42,034 nt of DNA from an uncultured Gammaproteobacteria bacterium (GCA_913045175.1 CAJWQG010000029.1:1-42034), one strand, 5' to 3'; shown: positions 17,014 through 25,577, numbered from the stretch's first letter. The notes: a model not told the origin generated them from the sequence alone. Numbers and translations are program-made.

Positions 17014-18366
17014 ATGGACCGGCATCTGTTACTCGACGAACGAATCATCGAGGATGTTAAAAACGCTGAACTGACAGTCGGCACAGTGAAGAAGCACGAC
17101 GCCAACCCACTGTTCGGCGAAGACAAGCCTTGGGAGCGTCGCTTCGACAATCTGTATGCCAACATTATCTATGACGAGGAAGACCAGCTGTATAAATGCT
17201 GGTACAGCCCGTTCATCGTGTCCCAGACGACGGTCGGCATGACCAGGCAGCAACGCGAGGACGAATCCTACGGCAAGCATCCTCAGGAAATGGGTATCTG
17301 CTATGCCACATCGAAAGACGGTATTGAATGGGACAAGCCCGAACTCGGTCTCGTGGAATACGATGGCAGCAAGGCGAACAACATCGTCTTGCGCGGGGGT
17401 GGCGTCCATAAAGATTGGGGTGGACCTCATGGTGCGGGTATTTTCAAAGACCTGCGCGATCCAGACCCGGCGCGTCGCTACAAAGCCATCCTGAAAGACA
17501 AGATACTCTCGGTAGCATTTTCAGCGGACGGTATTCACTGGAGTCCGCCAATCGCGTGTCCCGATGCGAACAGTGCGGGAGATACACACAACAATGCGTT
17601 CTGGTCACCAACACTAGGCAAGTTCGTCGGTATCACGCGGCAGTGGCGAAAGGTCGGCGATGAACACATTCGTCTGGTTGCCCGGACCGAAAGCGAAGAT
17701 TTCATTACCTGGGAGAAGACCGAAAACGTAATGGAAGGGCATGACCCTAATCAACAACTCTATGCCATGCCGGTTTTCTATCACGGTGGCATCTATCTGG
17801 GGTTGGTTGCTGTCCATGATCTGAAGCAGGACCGGGTGTGGACAGAGTTGACCTGGAGCCCGGATACAAAGACCTGGCATCGGGTGCTGCCGGGCACGCC
17901 GTTGATCGGCAATGACGGTGACTACGGTCACTACGATTGGGGCTGCGTTTACGCTGCCGCCAACCCCGTATTCCGCGATGACGAGATTCGCCTTTACTAT
18001 GGTGCCAGCGACGGTTTGCATTTTAGCTGGCGACTGGGTTTTCTGGCTATGGCCACGCTTCGACCTGACGGTTTCGCCGGTTATAGAGCGTCGAGTGCCG
18101 AGGAGCCTGCCAGCCTGACAACTTCACCGCTGTTAGATGATGCGAGATCGCTTAGGGTATCAGCAGATATTGAGTCTGGTGGTGGCGTGATTGTGCGCGC
18201 GCTGGATGGGAGCGGGCAGGTGATCGCCGAGAGCAAGGCGATCACTGCATCCGTTACGGATGCTGAAGTGCAATGGAAGGATACGAGTGCTCTGAACGAA
18301 ATCGAGGCGGCGCGTTTACAGTTCGTTTTTAATGACGCGACAGTCTATTCGCTGGTGCTTACCTGA
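17014..18366 (+). CDS. Glycoside hydrolase-like five-bladed beta-propeller protein
   Basis: An intact 450-residue protein whose repeats match the GH32/GH43-type propeller superfamily: YANIIYDEEDQLYKCWY, CYATSKDGIEWDKPELGLVEY, AFSADGIHWSPP, THNNAFWSPTLGKFVGITRQW, and AMPVFYHGGIYLGLV. A C-terminal beta-sandwich-like domain of about 90 residues follows (SLRVSADIESGG to the end). Acidic residues typical of such active sites occur, but I cannot assign the catalytic pair or the substrate. No signal peptide is visible, so it should act on imported saccharides. A GAGG site lies eight bases before the ATG. The broken paralogue at 15392-16870 points the other way across a 143-base region. Confidence 0.82.
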   Translation: MDRHLLLDERIIEDVKNAELTVGTVKKHDANPLFGEDKPWERRFDNLYANIIYDEEDQLYKCWYSPFIVSQTTVGMTRQQREDESYGKHPQEMGICYATSKDGIEWDKPELGLVEYDGSKANNIVLRGGGVHKDWGGPHGAGIFKDLRDPDPARRYKAILKDKILSVAFSADGIHWSPPIACPDANSAGDTHNNAFWSPTLGKFVGITRQWRKVGDEHIRLVARTESEDFITWEKTENVMEGHDPNQQLYAMPVFYHGGIYLGLVAVHDLKQDRVWTELTWSPDTKTWHRVLPGTPLIGNDGDYGHYDWGCVYAAANPVFRDDEIRLYYGASDGLHFSWRLGFLAMATLRPDGFAGYRASSAEEPASLTTSPLLDDARSLRVSADIESGGGVIVRALDGSGQVIAESKAITASVTDAEVQWKDTSALNEIEAARLQFVFNDATVYSLVLT

Positions 18367-18485
18367 GAATTCAGGGTGAGTACCCGGCGGACGAGATCAT
18401 CGAGGCGAACAGCATTTGCCACAGTGTGCCATTGCTTACTCGAGACAAGGACATTGCTGCTTCCGAGCTTGCTGCTAACGCTCTA
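18363..18485 (+). pseudogene. C-terminal remnant of a PIN-domain (VapC-like) toxin
   Basis: A 41-codon stretch immediately after the glycosidase stop, in another frame, reads like the end of a PIN-domain nuclease: PADEIIEANSICHSVPLLT followed by RDKDIAAS. It matches the family's usual pattern of an acidic residue before a helix, then a second conserved Asp in (L/V)TRD. The N-terminal two thirds of the domain, with its first active-site Asp, are absent and no start codon fits. It is therefore a decayed toxin stub. No antitoxin partner gene was recognised. Its 3' end runs into the opposite-strand XRE gene. Confidence 0.5.
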
Positions 18486-18680
18486 TTCGGCCTCATCCTG
18501 GAAAATCTCTTCTATTGGCATTCCAAACAACCTGGACGCTTTGAAGGCCAGCGGCAAGCTGGGATCGAACTTGCCTTTCTCAATGGAATTGACTGTCTGC
18601 CTCGAAACCTCCAGCTCATCGGCTAATTGAGCCTGTGTCCAGTCCCGTTCTGCACGAAGTGCTTTCAAACGGTTCTTCAT
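18483..18680 (-). CDS. Small XRE-family transcriptional regulator
   Basis: A 65-residue protein that is almost entirely one helix-turn-helix domain of the YozG/Cro type: LKALRAERDWTQAQLADELE, VSRQTVNSIEKGKFDPSLPL, ending in FGMPIEEIFQ. Such proteins bind DNA as dimers. The ATG at 18680 has an AGGAAGT site five bases upstream and overlaps the membrane-protein stop as ATGA, so the two genes are translationally coupled. In other bacteria this regulator class is often encoded with a small multi-helix membrane protein and may be controlled by it. Autoregulation through the inverted repeat at 19113-19160 is an inference. Confidence 0.92.
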   Translation of the reverse strand: MKNRLKALRAERDWTQAQLADELEVSRQTVNSIEKGKFDPSLPLAFKASRLFGMPIEEIFQDEAE

Positions 18681-19081
18681 TGATACTTCCTGTGACCATT
18701 GAGCAATCCGACCATGAATGTCCCACACATCAACATGATGAGATGTGAAATCTCGGGCTCAAAGGGAATCAATCTTATGTCCTCGAGGAGTTCGTAGGCA
18801 CTACCGAGCACAAGTCCGACACCCAGGGTAATAGCTGCTGCTTCCATAAAGATTTTTTGCTGCATTTCATCTGTGCCCAATACATGCTGTTTGCATGCCC
18901 AGATCATGCCAAAGCCAACCGCAATATTAACGATGACCGCAAGGATCGTCGGTATCGTGGCAAAGTCCCAGACCAGGCGCGGACCAAATGTTGTGACTAC
19001 GGCAGTTACCACCCAGGCAACGGTCCAACCGCCAACACGAAGGGTTTTTCCTGGTCCTTGATTCAAAATCAGAATCTGCAT
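18677..19081 (-). CDS. Four-helix membrane protein paired with the XRE regulator
   Basis: A 134-residue integral membrane protein with four predicted hydrophobic segments: WTVAWVVTAVVTTF, TIPTILAVIVNIAVGFGMIW, ITLGVGLVLGSAYELL and LIMLMCGTFMVGLL. It contains no enzyme motif that I recognise. Its stop overlaps the XRE start (ATGA) and the two genes form one minus-strand unit. Pairs of a small membrane protein and a YozG-type regulator are common, and the membrane partner may sense an envelope or small-molecule signal, though no role is established here. The start is the ATG at 19081; a stop upstream in frame limits any extension. The ribosome-binding site is weak. Confidence 0.78.
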   Translation of the reverse strand: MQILILNQGPGKTLRVGGWTVAWVVTAVVTTFGPRLVWDFATIPTILAVIVNIAVGFGMIWACKQHVLGTDEMQQKIFMEAAAITLGVGLVLGSAYELLEDIRLIPFEPEISHLIMLMCGTFMVGLLNGHRKYQ

Positions 19082-19112
19082 TTGATTTGATCATCTGTCG
19101 TATTCCTTTGTG

Positions 19113-19160
19113 ATTAAGTAAAGTAAAGTTGACATATATGTAATCATTGTTTTACTTAAT
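19113..19160. promoter_or_regulatory. Perfect ten-base inverted repeat upstream of the XRE/membrane pair
   Basis: ATTAAGTAAA at 19113-19122 is matched by TTTACTTAAT at 19151-19160, a perfect inverted repeat with a 28-base AT-rich spacer. A TTGACA hexamer on the plus strand lies inside the spacer at 19129-19134. The repeat sits about 30 bases before the membrane protein start and before the divergent amidohydrolase gene, so it is a good candidate operator for the XRE regulator. Each arm also resembles half of a regulator site. Confidence 0.5.
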
Positions 19161-19300
19161 ATAAAGTATTATTGACATTTTATTGGGTAAACACGGATAC
19201 GACCTGAGGACCTAGCTAGTGCTACTTGCCGGGGGGATAGAATGCCCTGATGGTCACTTTCGTCTATTATTAGTGGTCGAATAACTTTCGGTACAGAGAT

Positions 19301-20296
19301 ATGCCTGTCCCCGATTCCTGGCTCGATCAGGTTAAAGAAGACATTATCGACCCGGATCTGCCAATTGTGGATCCGCACCACCATCTTTGGACGCGCGATA
19401 CCCACGTATACGAAGTAGAACAGCTGCTTGCCGATACGGGCTCCGGTCACAACGTTACCAAGACGGTTTATATGGAATGTGGTTCTCGATACCGGGATCA
19501 AGGGCCTGACCATATGAAACCTGTGGCAGAAACAGAGTTCGTCGTAAAACAGGCGGATAAAGCACAGGAACTGGGTGGATCAAGGATCGCGGGAATTATC
19601 TCTCATGCTGACCTGCGCATGGGTGAGGACGTAGTTGAGGTTTTGGAAGCTCATGAAGCGGCTGGTAACGGGCTCTTTCGCGGTATTCGTCATGCCGGTG
19701 CCTGGATGGAGGAACCGTTTCCCTTTGGCAAGTCCGCTCGAGATGGCGCGGAAGACCTTTATGACCAGTCGGACTTTAGAACTGGCGTGAAAGTGCTTGG
19801 CCGTCTGGAACTGACCTACGACACTTATCACTATCACAATCGAAATAAGGACTATGCTAGGTTAGCGCAAGCGGTTCCGGACACACAGTTTGTGTTCAAT
19901 CATTTTGGTACGCCTGTAGGCGTTGGCCACTATGCAGATAAACGACAGGAAATCTTTGATGCCTGGGTAGATGACATCGCAAAGATTGCGAAATGTGACA
20001 ATGTGGTGGCCAAGATCGGCGGCCTGGCCATGCCGGTGAATGGCTTTGGGTGGGATCTTTGCGATAAGCCCGCCACTTCTGACGAATTTGTAGAGGCGCA
20101 GCGCCCGTATTTCATGCATGCTATTGAATGTTTCGGCGTAGAGCGATGCATGATGGAAAGCAATTTCCCGGTTGATCGAAACTCGCTCTCGTATCATGTC
20201 CTTTTCAATGGCCTGAAGAAGATCGTGGCGGATTTCTCAGAGGATGAGAAAAATCAGTTGTTTCATGGCACGGCGGAGAGGGTTTATAACGTTTAG
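19301..20296 (+). CDS. Amidohydrolase family 2 metal-dependent hydrolase
   Basis: A 331-residue TIM-barrel hydrolase. The N-terminal metal motif is PIVDPHHHLW, and later family signatures are GIRHAGAW, FVFNHFGTP and MMESNFPVDR near the C-terminus, where the aspartate is the usual metal ligand. Amidohydrolase-2 enzymes hydrolyse lactones or decarboxylate aromatic or dicarboxylic acids; this one resembles the group annotated as sugar-lactone or 2-pyrone-type lactonases. The substrate is not determined. The ATG at 19301 has no clear ribosome-binding site. It is divergent from the XRE/membrane unit, with a 219-base intergenic region, and convergent with the alpha/beta hydrolase gene. Confidence 0.9.
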   Translation: MPVPDSWLDQVKEDIIDPDLPIVDPHHHLWTRDTHVYEVEQLLADTGSGHNVTKTVYMECGSRYRDQGPDHMKPVAETEFVVKQADKAQELGGSRIAGIISHADLRMGEDVVEVLEAHEAAGNGLFRGIRHAGAWMEEPFPFGKSARDGAEDLYDQSDFRTGVKVLGRLELTYDTYHYHNRNKDYARLAQAVPDTQFVFNHFGTPVGVGHYADKRQEIFDAWVDDIAKIAKCDNVVAKIGGLAMPVNGFGWDLCDKPATSDEFVEAQRPYFMHAIECFGVERCMMESNFPVDRNSLSYHVLFNGLKKIVADFSEDEKNQLFHGTAERVYNV

Positions 20297-20307
20297 TTGC
20301 TGCTGGA

Positions 20308-21096
20308 TTAAAACGGTAGTCGCTGACTAAAGAAATCCAGCACTTCATCGAGCGCCGGCTGAGCACGGAATGCGCCATCACCGTGGCCGGAGCCCTTATA
20401 GATTGACAGTCGAACGTCTGCGCCGGCTCGCTTGAGTTGGTCGAAAAGCATCGTCGATTGCGCTAATGGGATCAGAGGGTCTTCGGTTCCATGGACTATA
20501 AGCATGGGCGCTGAATCGGCTGATGCATAAGAGACAGGACTAGCCAGCTCTGCGAGCCCAATATATTCGCTGATGTGGCCACCTACCAATCTGCCTTCCG
20601 GTGAATCGGGACTGGCGTGGTCCATCTTGCTACCCTGATCGGGCATTGCGACCAGATCCGTGGGACCAAACCAGTCACAGGCAGCCTGCACCTGACTTGA
20701 ATAACTGAGATAGCCATTGCTGCCTTCAAGGTCGGCATGTCCGTGGGTCAGGGCCATCATCGCTGCAAGATGACCGCCTGCTGACTCTCCCCAAACGCCA
20801 ATCCGGTCTGTATCGAACCCCAGTACATCGGCGTGTGCTCGTAGAAACCGTATGGCGCATTTGCAATCCTGGATCTGCGCAGGAAACACTGCAACGTCGG
20901 TTAGGCGATAACTGATACTGGCGATGGCATAGCCAGCATCGTGAAGCGTCCGTGTCGGGGGCTTTTTCCTGGAGCCTGCTAGCCAGGCTCCACCATGAAT
21001 CCAGACGACGAGTGGCGCAGTTTTATCCCGGCCAGGATAATAGTCCAGGTGTAGGGGCTCTACCGGGCCCTGGTTGTATCTGATATCTGCTTGCAT
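20308..21096 (-). CDS. Alpha/beta hydrolase, BD-FAE/esterase-lipase type
   Basis: A 262-residue serine hydrolase with the oxyanion motif HGGAWL (residues 34-39), nucleophile S105 in WGESAGGHL, an acidic residue in VHGTEDPLIP and a C-terminal histidine in GSGHGDGAF. The HGG motif and layout fit the hormone-sensitive-lipase/BD-FAE group, some members of which deacetylate or deferuloylate plant or algal polysaccharide fragments. No signal peptide is evident. It lies 19 bases downstream of the aldo-keto reductase stop on the same strand, so the two are probably cotranscribed. Confidence 0.9.
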   Translation of the reverse strand: MQADIRYNQGPVEPLHLDYYPGRDKTAPLVVWIHGGAWLAGSRKKPPTRTLHDAGYAIASISYRLTDVAVFPAQIQDCKCAIRFLRAHADVLGFDTDRIGVWGESAGGHLAAMMALTHGHADLEGSNGYLSYSSQVQAACDWFGPTDLVAMPDQGSKMDHASPDSPEGRLVGGHISEYIGLAELASPVSYASADSAPMLIVHGTEDPLIPLAQSTMLFDQLKRAGADVRLSIYKGSGHGDGAFRAQPALDEVLDFFSQRLPF

Positions 21097-21115
21097 ATAA
21101 CCGGCTTGCCTTGAG

Positions 21116-22303
21116 TTAGTCGCTACGGAGGTCTTCCTTTAGCAGATCACCTTCGTGATCCCAGGCTGGTCCTGCGATGGCGCCGGTTTCCAGCTCTTTA
21201 TGAGTGCTCCACAACAATTCCGGAATATTGAGCTGCTCGGGACACCTGGGCAGGCAGTCGCCGCATTTTGTGCATTGGTCTCCTTTCACACCCAGGATCC
21301 ATGCACCGCCACTGCCGACTTTTTTATATCGTCCCTGTGCGTACTCCGTCATGGAAAATGCCTTGTTCATCTGGCGCCAGTTAAGCAGGGCTGGAATGTT
21401 GATGTTCTCGGGACATGGCAGGCATTGGTTGCACACGGTGCAGAAGTCATTACCCAGACTGCTGCGATAGCTACTCTCGACCTGATCGAGCACGCTGTTA
21501 AACACCTCTCTGTCCTTACCCGTGCCGTCGTAGTCCTGAGCCAGGAGGTTATTGTCTATCTGCTCAGGGTTAGCAGCACCAAATGACAAGGTATGTACTT
21601 CTGGCTGGTTCAACAGCCACATGTGATTGAAGGTCATGGGGAGCAGGGGGTCGCACGCTTTCGACAGGGATTCGGTAGGCTTTTGTAATTTTCCTCCCTG
21701 ATTATTCGGGCTGATGATAAACACGCCCATATCAAGCTCGGCCGCACGTTCGACTACCTGCTGCAGCCCCTGGTAGAAATAATAGTAGTGCAGGTTGATT
21801 GACTCGAACTCATTGGTGTCAACAAGATCCATCACGCCGGTTGGATAGCCGTGGGTGGAGAAGCCAAAGTGACGTACGACACCTTCCGACATCATTTTTC
21901 TAACGAAGCCGAGACAACCCCGGTCGCTCATTGCCGGAGCGATTGTCTTGTAGTTACCGGGGCCGTGGAAATCAAGATTATCGATATAGTCGAGGCCCAG
22001 AGTGGACATTGAGAGGTCGAAGTTCTTTTTGAATTCATCAAGGCCCGATGACGGACCAATTTTGGTGGTGATGTACAGGTCTTCTCTGGGAACCTTCTTT
22101 AGAATATTCTTTAGTGCTTTACCCAGGCGCTCTTCAGAATTACCGTAGCCTCGCGCTGTCTCCAGATGATTGACGCCAAGTTCGACGGCGCGCTCGATGG
22201 TTTTGATGGCATTTCGCTCCGGAGACTTTCCGGTAAATTGCATGCAGCCAAGAGAGAACTGTGACAGCATCATTTCGGTACGACCAAAGCGACGATATTT
22301 CAT
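21116..22303 (-). CDS. Aldo-keto reductase with C-terminal iron-sulfur domain
   Basis: A 395-residue protein: an aldo-keto reductase barrel (MKYRRFGRTEMMLSQFSLGC at the start, HLETARGYGNSEE, the lysine in TTKIG, DFHGPG) followed by a cysteine-rich tail with two ferredoxin-like clusters, CTVCNQCLPCP and CTKCGDCLPRCP. This is the COG1453-type redox protein, thought to couple an AKR fold to 4Fe-4S clusters; its substrates are unknown. The Asp of the classic catalytic tetrad appears as Glu in LETA, as in several relatives. I start at the ATG at 22303 because family similarity begins there. A longer frame up to 22393 would run into the phosphatase gene. It lies 53 bases after the phosphatase stop. 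Confidence 0.9.
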   Translation of the reverse strand: MKYRRFGRTEMMLSQFSLGCMQFTGKSPERNAIKTIERAVELGVNHLETARGYGNSEERLGKALKNILKKVPREDLYITTKIGPSSGLDEFKKNFDLSMSTLGLDYIDNLDFHGPGNYKTIAPAMSDRGCLGFVRKMMSEGVVRHFGFSTHGYPTGVMDLVDTNEFESINLHYYYFYQGLQQVVERAAELDMGVFIISPNNQGGKLQKPTESLSKACDPLLPMTFNHMWLLNQPEVHTLSFGAANPEQIDNNLLAQDYDGTGKDREVFNSVLDQVESSYRSSLGNDFCTVCNQCLPCPENINIPALLNWRQMNKAFSMTEYAQGRYKKVGSGGAWILGVKGDQCTKCGDCLPRCPEQLNIPELLWSTHKELETGAIAGPAWDHEGDLLKEDLRSD

Positions 22304-22356
22304 CTGAAGATCATCCTTGGTTGGGCCTTTTATTAGGCCAGAATCACCTGATTCCT

Positions 22357-22854
22357 TCAACTCTGTAACATTTCTTGATGGGCGAAGACCCACTCCACCT
22401 GTACCTGTGTATCTGGTACCGGTACCCCTCGCGCTTTAGATACCTGTTGGAATGCGGATTCTGGCACCTCGCCGTGGTGTACTAAAAGGGAAGCGTTAAA
22501 AAGACCAGTACGTCCGCGACCCGCCCAGCAATGCACCAGGGCATTTCCACCTGCGACGATGTGATCGTAGGTGTGATTGACGGCCTCAAGGTAGGTATCG
22601 CTTGTAATAGGCGCCGATCGATCTCTAATAGGCAGATTCAGAAACTCGATATTCCGCAACCGACAAATGTATTCCTCTTCGTTAAGCCCAAGGACGCTAA
22701 CATCGAATTCATCCAGCAGCGACACGATAAGGGTGATACCAGTTTCCGCGAGATGAGTGACCGCGCCATGCAGATAGACGCCCCCGAGGGGATGCTGCAT
22801 GGCAAACAGTTTGCCCTCACCTAATTGACTGATAAAGATGGGTTTCGGGATCAT
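22357..22854 (-). CDS. Protein tyrosine/dual-specificity phosphatase family protein
   Basis: A 165-residue cysteine phosphatase with the signature HCWAGRGRTG (nucleophile C109, R115) and a likely general acid at D78 in LPIRDRS. The N-terminus has the VYLHGAVTHL segment typical of small dual-specificity phosphatases. It should hydrolyse phosphoester bonds through a cysteinyl intermediate; the substrate may be a phosphoprotein or a small phospho-metabolite. The start is the ATG at 22854. It lies between the broken PLD gene and the aldo-keto reductase on the same strand. Confidence 0.88.
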   Translation of the reverse strand: MIPKPIFISQLGEGKLFAMQHPLGGVYLHGAVTHLAETGITLIVSLLDEFDVSVLGLNEEEYICRLRNIEFLNLPIRDRSAPITSDTYLEAVNHTYDHIVAGGNALVHCWAGRGRTGLFNASLLVHHGEVPESAFQQVSKARGVPVPDTQVQVEWVFAHQEMLQS

Positions 22855-22912
22855 TACTTCACGTTACTGAATCGCTGCACAATCCGCAAAGCTTGACCCC
22901 TAAAAGTGCCGG

Positions 22913-24341
22913 TCAGAACGTTGAGATCCCTGTCGTTTCCATGAACCAGTAAAGCAGGTAGCGCAGGCGGCTAGGATCTCCATAGGCCGAGTAGTCGACG
23001 CTGTAGGTTCGGCCTTCTTCGTTATTCCACAGCCTTTCGAATAACTGATGGGCCTCGCCTAACGCTGGTTGAGCGTTGTCACCAATGATCAGCACGTCTG
23101 TTTACAGATTAAAGTCATCCAGATTTCTCCGGGTATAGTTGGCAGATTCGAGGAGCAATGTAGATCTGCCCGAGGGGCTGCGCCTTAAGAGCATTTTGCT
23201 GTGACATTGTTCTCCATGAGTATCGGCCCATCGAACGTCACTACCATAGCGATGCAGGTCATAGCCAACAGGGCGGTTGGGCATGCCACTCTTGCGTATA
23301 CCGAACGCGTCTTTGTTGGTGTCCAGAATAATACGAATGGAGACACCTCTTTCTTTTGCGACCTTGAGGTGCCTGATTATTTCTCTATCAGAGACGTAAA
23401 ACAGAATCATGGAAAGTTCGTCGTCAGGCGTGGCTTCGCGAAGTGTGTTGATAACGGCGTGTTTTATCTCTTTTTCTGTGAGCACCTGAAGACGCAGGTC
23501 GTTCTCGACCGCCCGAGGTTCAAGGTCAGTCGCCGGAATATGTCGTCGGCACATTTCGAGTACCGCTCGTTCTTTAATGTAAAGGTCGTTGATAGCAGGG
23601 CCTTTGAATTTGACGGCGATATTTCGGTGGGCACTGCTGCCATTGTGTGGATTGCCGGTTAGCACCATCGCAACCCAGTCGCCGTCGCCATCATCGGCTA
23701 TAACGGTCTTCCGGTGGTTGGCCTTGAGATTGAAAAGGCGAAGATAGCTTCGCAGCGTGATGTTTTCGTCGCTGAATGGGGCAGGCCACCGGCCGTCCGG
23801 TCGATTACCAAAAGGACGGGCCAGCAGTCGCCAGAAAAAACTATAAAGGGGATTGCTGTCTCTAAGCTGATCCAGGTCCGTAGTGATGATCTCAATGCCG
23901 GCGTCAGTTAGCTGGTTTAAGTACGGATTACGGGCCCCGCCATAGATAGTATTAATTGGGTCAGTGATTAATAGAACGGTAAGGTCAGGGTATTGTTTCT
24001 TCTGCGTTATAAGTCGCTCTGTGAGTTCAGCGCAGAGGTCGCGGGTCGTTTCCTTTACAACGCCCTGAAAGCCATTAAACAGAAAAAAAATCCAGGATCA
24101 GAAGATTTCTGGCGCCCGCGATGACGGTGAACAATTCATTGAAGATTTGCTGGTCAACCTGCCGCTCACCTGCTTCATTGATATAGGTGATATCGCGTAA
24201 TAACTGAACTTCTGCCGGATGAAACTCACCCGCGTAACAGATTCCAATGGGTAGTCGGTTGTATGCGGCATATCCCATCGACAACCAGGCGGTGTCGATG
24301 AGAATTTTTTGTGCTCGTCTTAGCAGGCCCACCTTGGACAA
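22913..24341 (-). pseudogene. Phospholipase D-like protein, frameshift in an A8/T8 run plus in-frame TAA
   Basis: The frame starting with TTG at 24341 covers about 85 residues and ends after ILDFF because a run of eight A (plus strand, 24083-24090) is one base too long. With one base fewer, the other frame continues as LDFFLFNGFQG without a gap. It runs through the first HKD motif (HRKTVIADDG) and the second (CHSKMLL) to a TAA at 23102-23104, and the same frame carries on with TDVLIIGD to the final stop at 22913. The full product would be about 475 residues, a phospholipase D superfamily protein acting on a phosphodiester, perhaps cardiolipin-synthase-like. A transcript that slips on the homopolymer could still make the front part in frame, but the later stop remains. 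Confidence 0.85.
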
Positions 24342-24374
24342 TCCTGGCGCTCAGACGAAATGCCCATATGAGAC

Positions 24375-25577
24375 TTAGTCAGGCAGCCCTAGTACACGCT
24401 TGGCGATGATGTTGTACTGCACCTCGGTGGTGCCGCCTTCGATGGAGTTTGCTTTTGTTCGCAGCCAGTCGCGCGTTACGCTGATGTCTTCAGGAACAAA
24501 ACCGTCGCCTTCCCAACCTAGTACGTCAGTACCACCCATTCTCAGCAGCAATTCGTACTTATTCTTGTTCTGCTCTGTACCGTAAAGCTTAAACATTGAT
24601 GAGGCGAATGTTGGTGCTGTAGTGGAACGAGACTCTTCCGTATTACGGTGCACCGTCAGAGCGAAACTCTTGTCGTTCATCAGGTGGTTTGTGATGTCGT
24701 CCCGAAGGTCCAGGTGAGAAAGCTTGCCATCCGCTGTACCTAGTCTATCGACTGCCATATCTGCAAGGGTTTTCGTTGGTCCCTTTGCGCCTTTAGCGGC
24801 AACGCCACCCATGCCACCGCCGATAGAGGTTCGTTCATACTGTAGAAGCCGCTTGGCGACCGTCCAGCCCTTGTTGACTTCGCCAATGATATTTTTACGC
24901 AGCGCTTTGGCGTCATCGAAGAATGTTTCACAGAATGGAGACATACCGCTGATGAGCTTGATGGGCTTTACAGAAACCCCGGGTTGATTCATGTCGAACA
25001 GAATAAAGGAAATGCCGTCATGTTTAGGCACGTCAAAATCAGTTCGTACCAGACAGTAGATCCAGTCGGCATGGTCGGCACCGGATGTCCATATTTTCGA
25101 ACCGTTGATGGTGTATTCGTCACCATCCAATACAGCCCGGGTTTGCAGGCTGGCAAGGTCAGAGCCGGAATTGGGTTCGCTGTAACCCTGGCACCACCAG
25201 ATTTCACCCTTACAGATCTTGGTGAGATGCTCTTTCTTTTGTTCTTCAGTACCATATTCAAGCAGGGCAGGGCCAATCATCGTGACACCCATACCTCCAA
25301 GAAGTGGTGTTCTGGCCTTTATCCTATCCGTTTCCTCTCTTAGAAACTGTAGCTCGTCTACTCCCAGGCCGCCGCCGCCATATTCTTTGGGCCAGTGGGG
25401 GACGGTCCACCCTTTTTCCGCCATGCGATCAAGCCAGACCTTGGAATCGGGATTCTTAAAGGTTGCCCTGCGGCCCGGGTGTGGCATTTCATCTGCCGGC
25501 ATGGGCGTGCGCATGGACTCGGGGCAGTTTTCCTCCAGCCAGGCGCGGGTTTCTTCTCGAAATGATTCCAGTGACAC
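24375..25577 (-). CDS. Acyl-CoA dehydrogenase (FadE-type)
   Basis: A 400-residue enzyme with WPKEYGGGGLG, WCQGYSEPNSGSDLASL, TINGSKIWTSGADHADW and the C-terminal KANSIEGGTTEVQYNIIAKR motif. The glutamate that usually acts as catalytic base in this subgroup is near GTTEVQ. It belongs to the acyl-CoA dehydrogenases acting in beta-oxidation or on dicarboxylic and branched acyl-CoAs. I start at the GTG at 25577, which has a TAGGAG site eight bases upstream; an ATG 13 codons earlier has none. It is divergent from the Mrp operon. Confidence 0.92.
   Translation of the reverse strand: MSLESFREETRAWLEENCPESMRTPMPADEMPHPGRRATFKNPDSKVWLDRMAEKGWTVPHWPKEYGGGGLGVDELQFLREETDRIKARTPLLGGMGVTMIGPALLEYGTEEQKKEHLTKICKGEIWWCQGYSEPNSGSDLASLQTRAVLDGDEYTINGSKIWTSGADHADWIYCLVRTDFDVPKHDGISFILFDMNQPGVSVKPIKLISGMSPFCETFFDDAKALRKNIIGEVNKGWTVAKRLLQYERTSIGGGMGGVAAKGAKGPTKTLADMAVDRLGTADGKLSHLDLRDDITNHLMNDKSFALTVHRNTEESRSTTAPTFASSMFKLYGTEQNKNKYELLLRMGGTDVLGWEGDGFVPEDISVTRDWLRTKANSIEGGTTEVQYNIIAKRVLGLPD

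Noticed and set aside
22304-22393. Thirty-residue N-terminal extension of the aldo-keto reductase
   Set aside because: Barrel similarity begins at MKYRRFG; the extension would overlap the phosphatase gene and has no family support.
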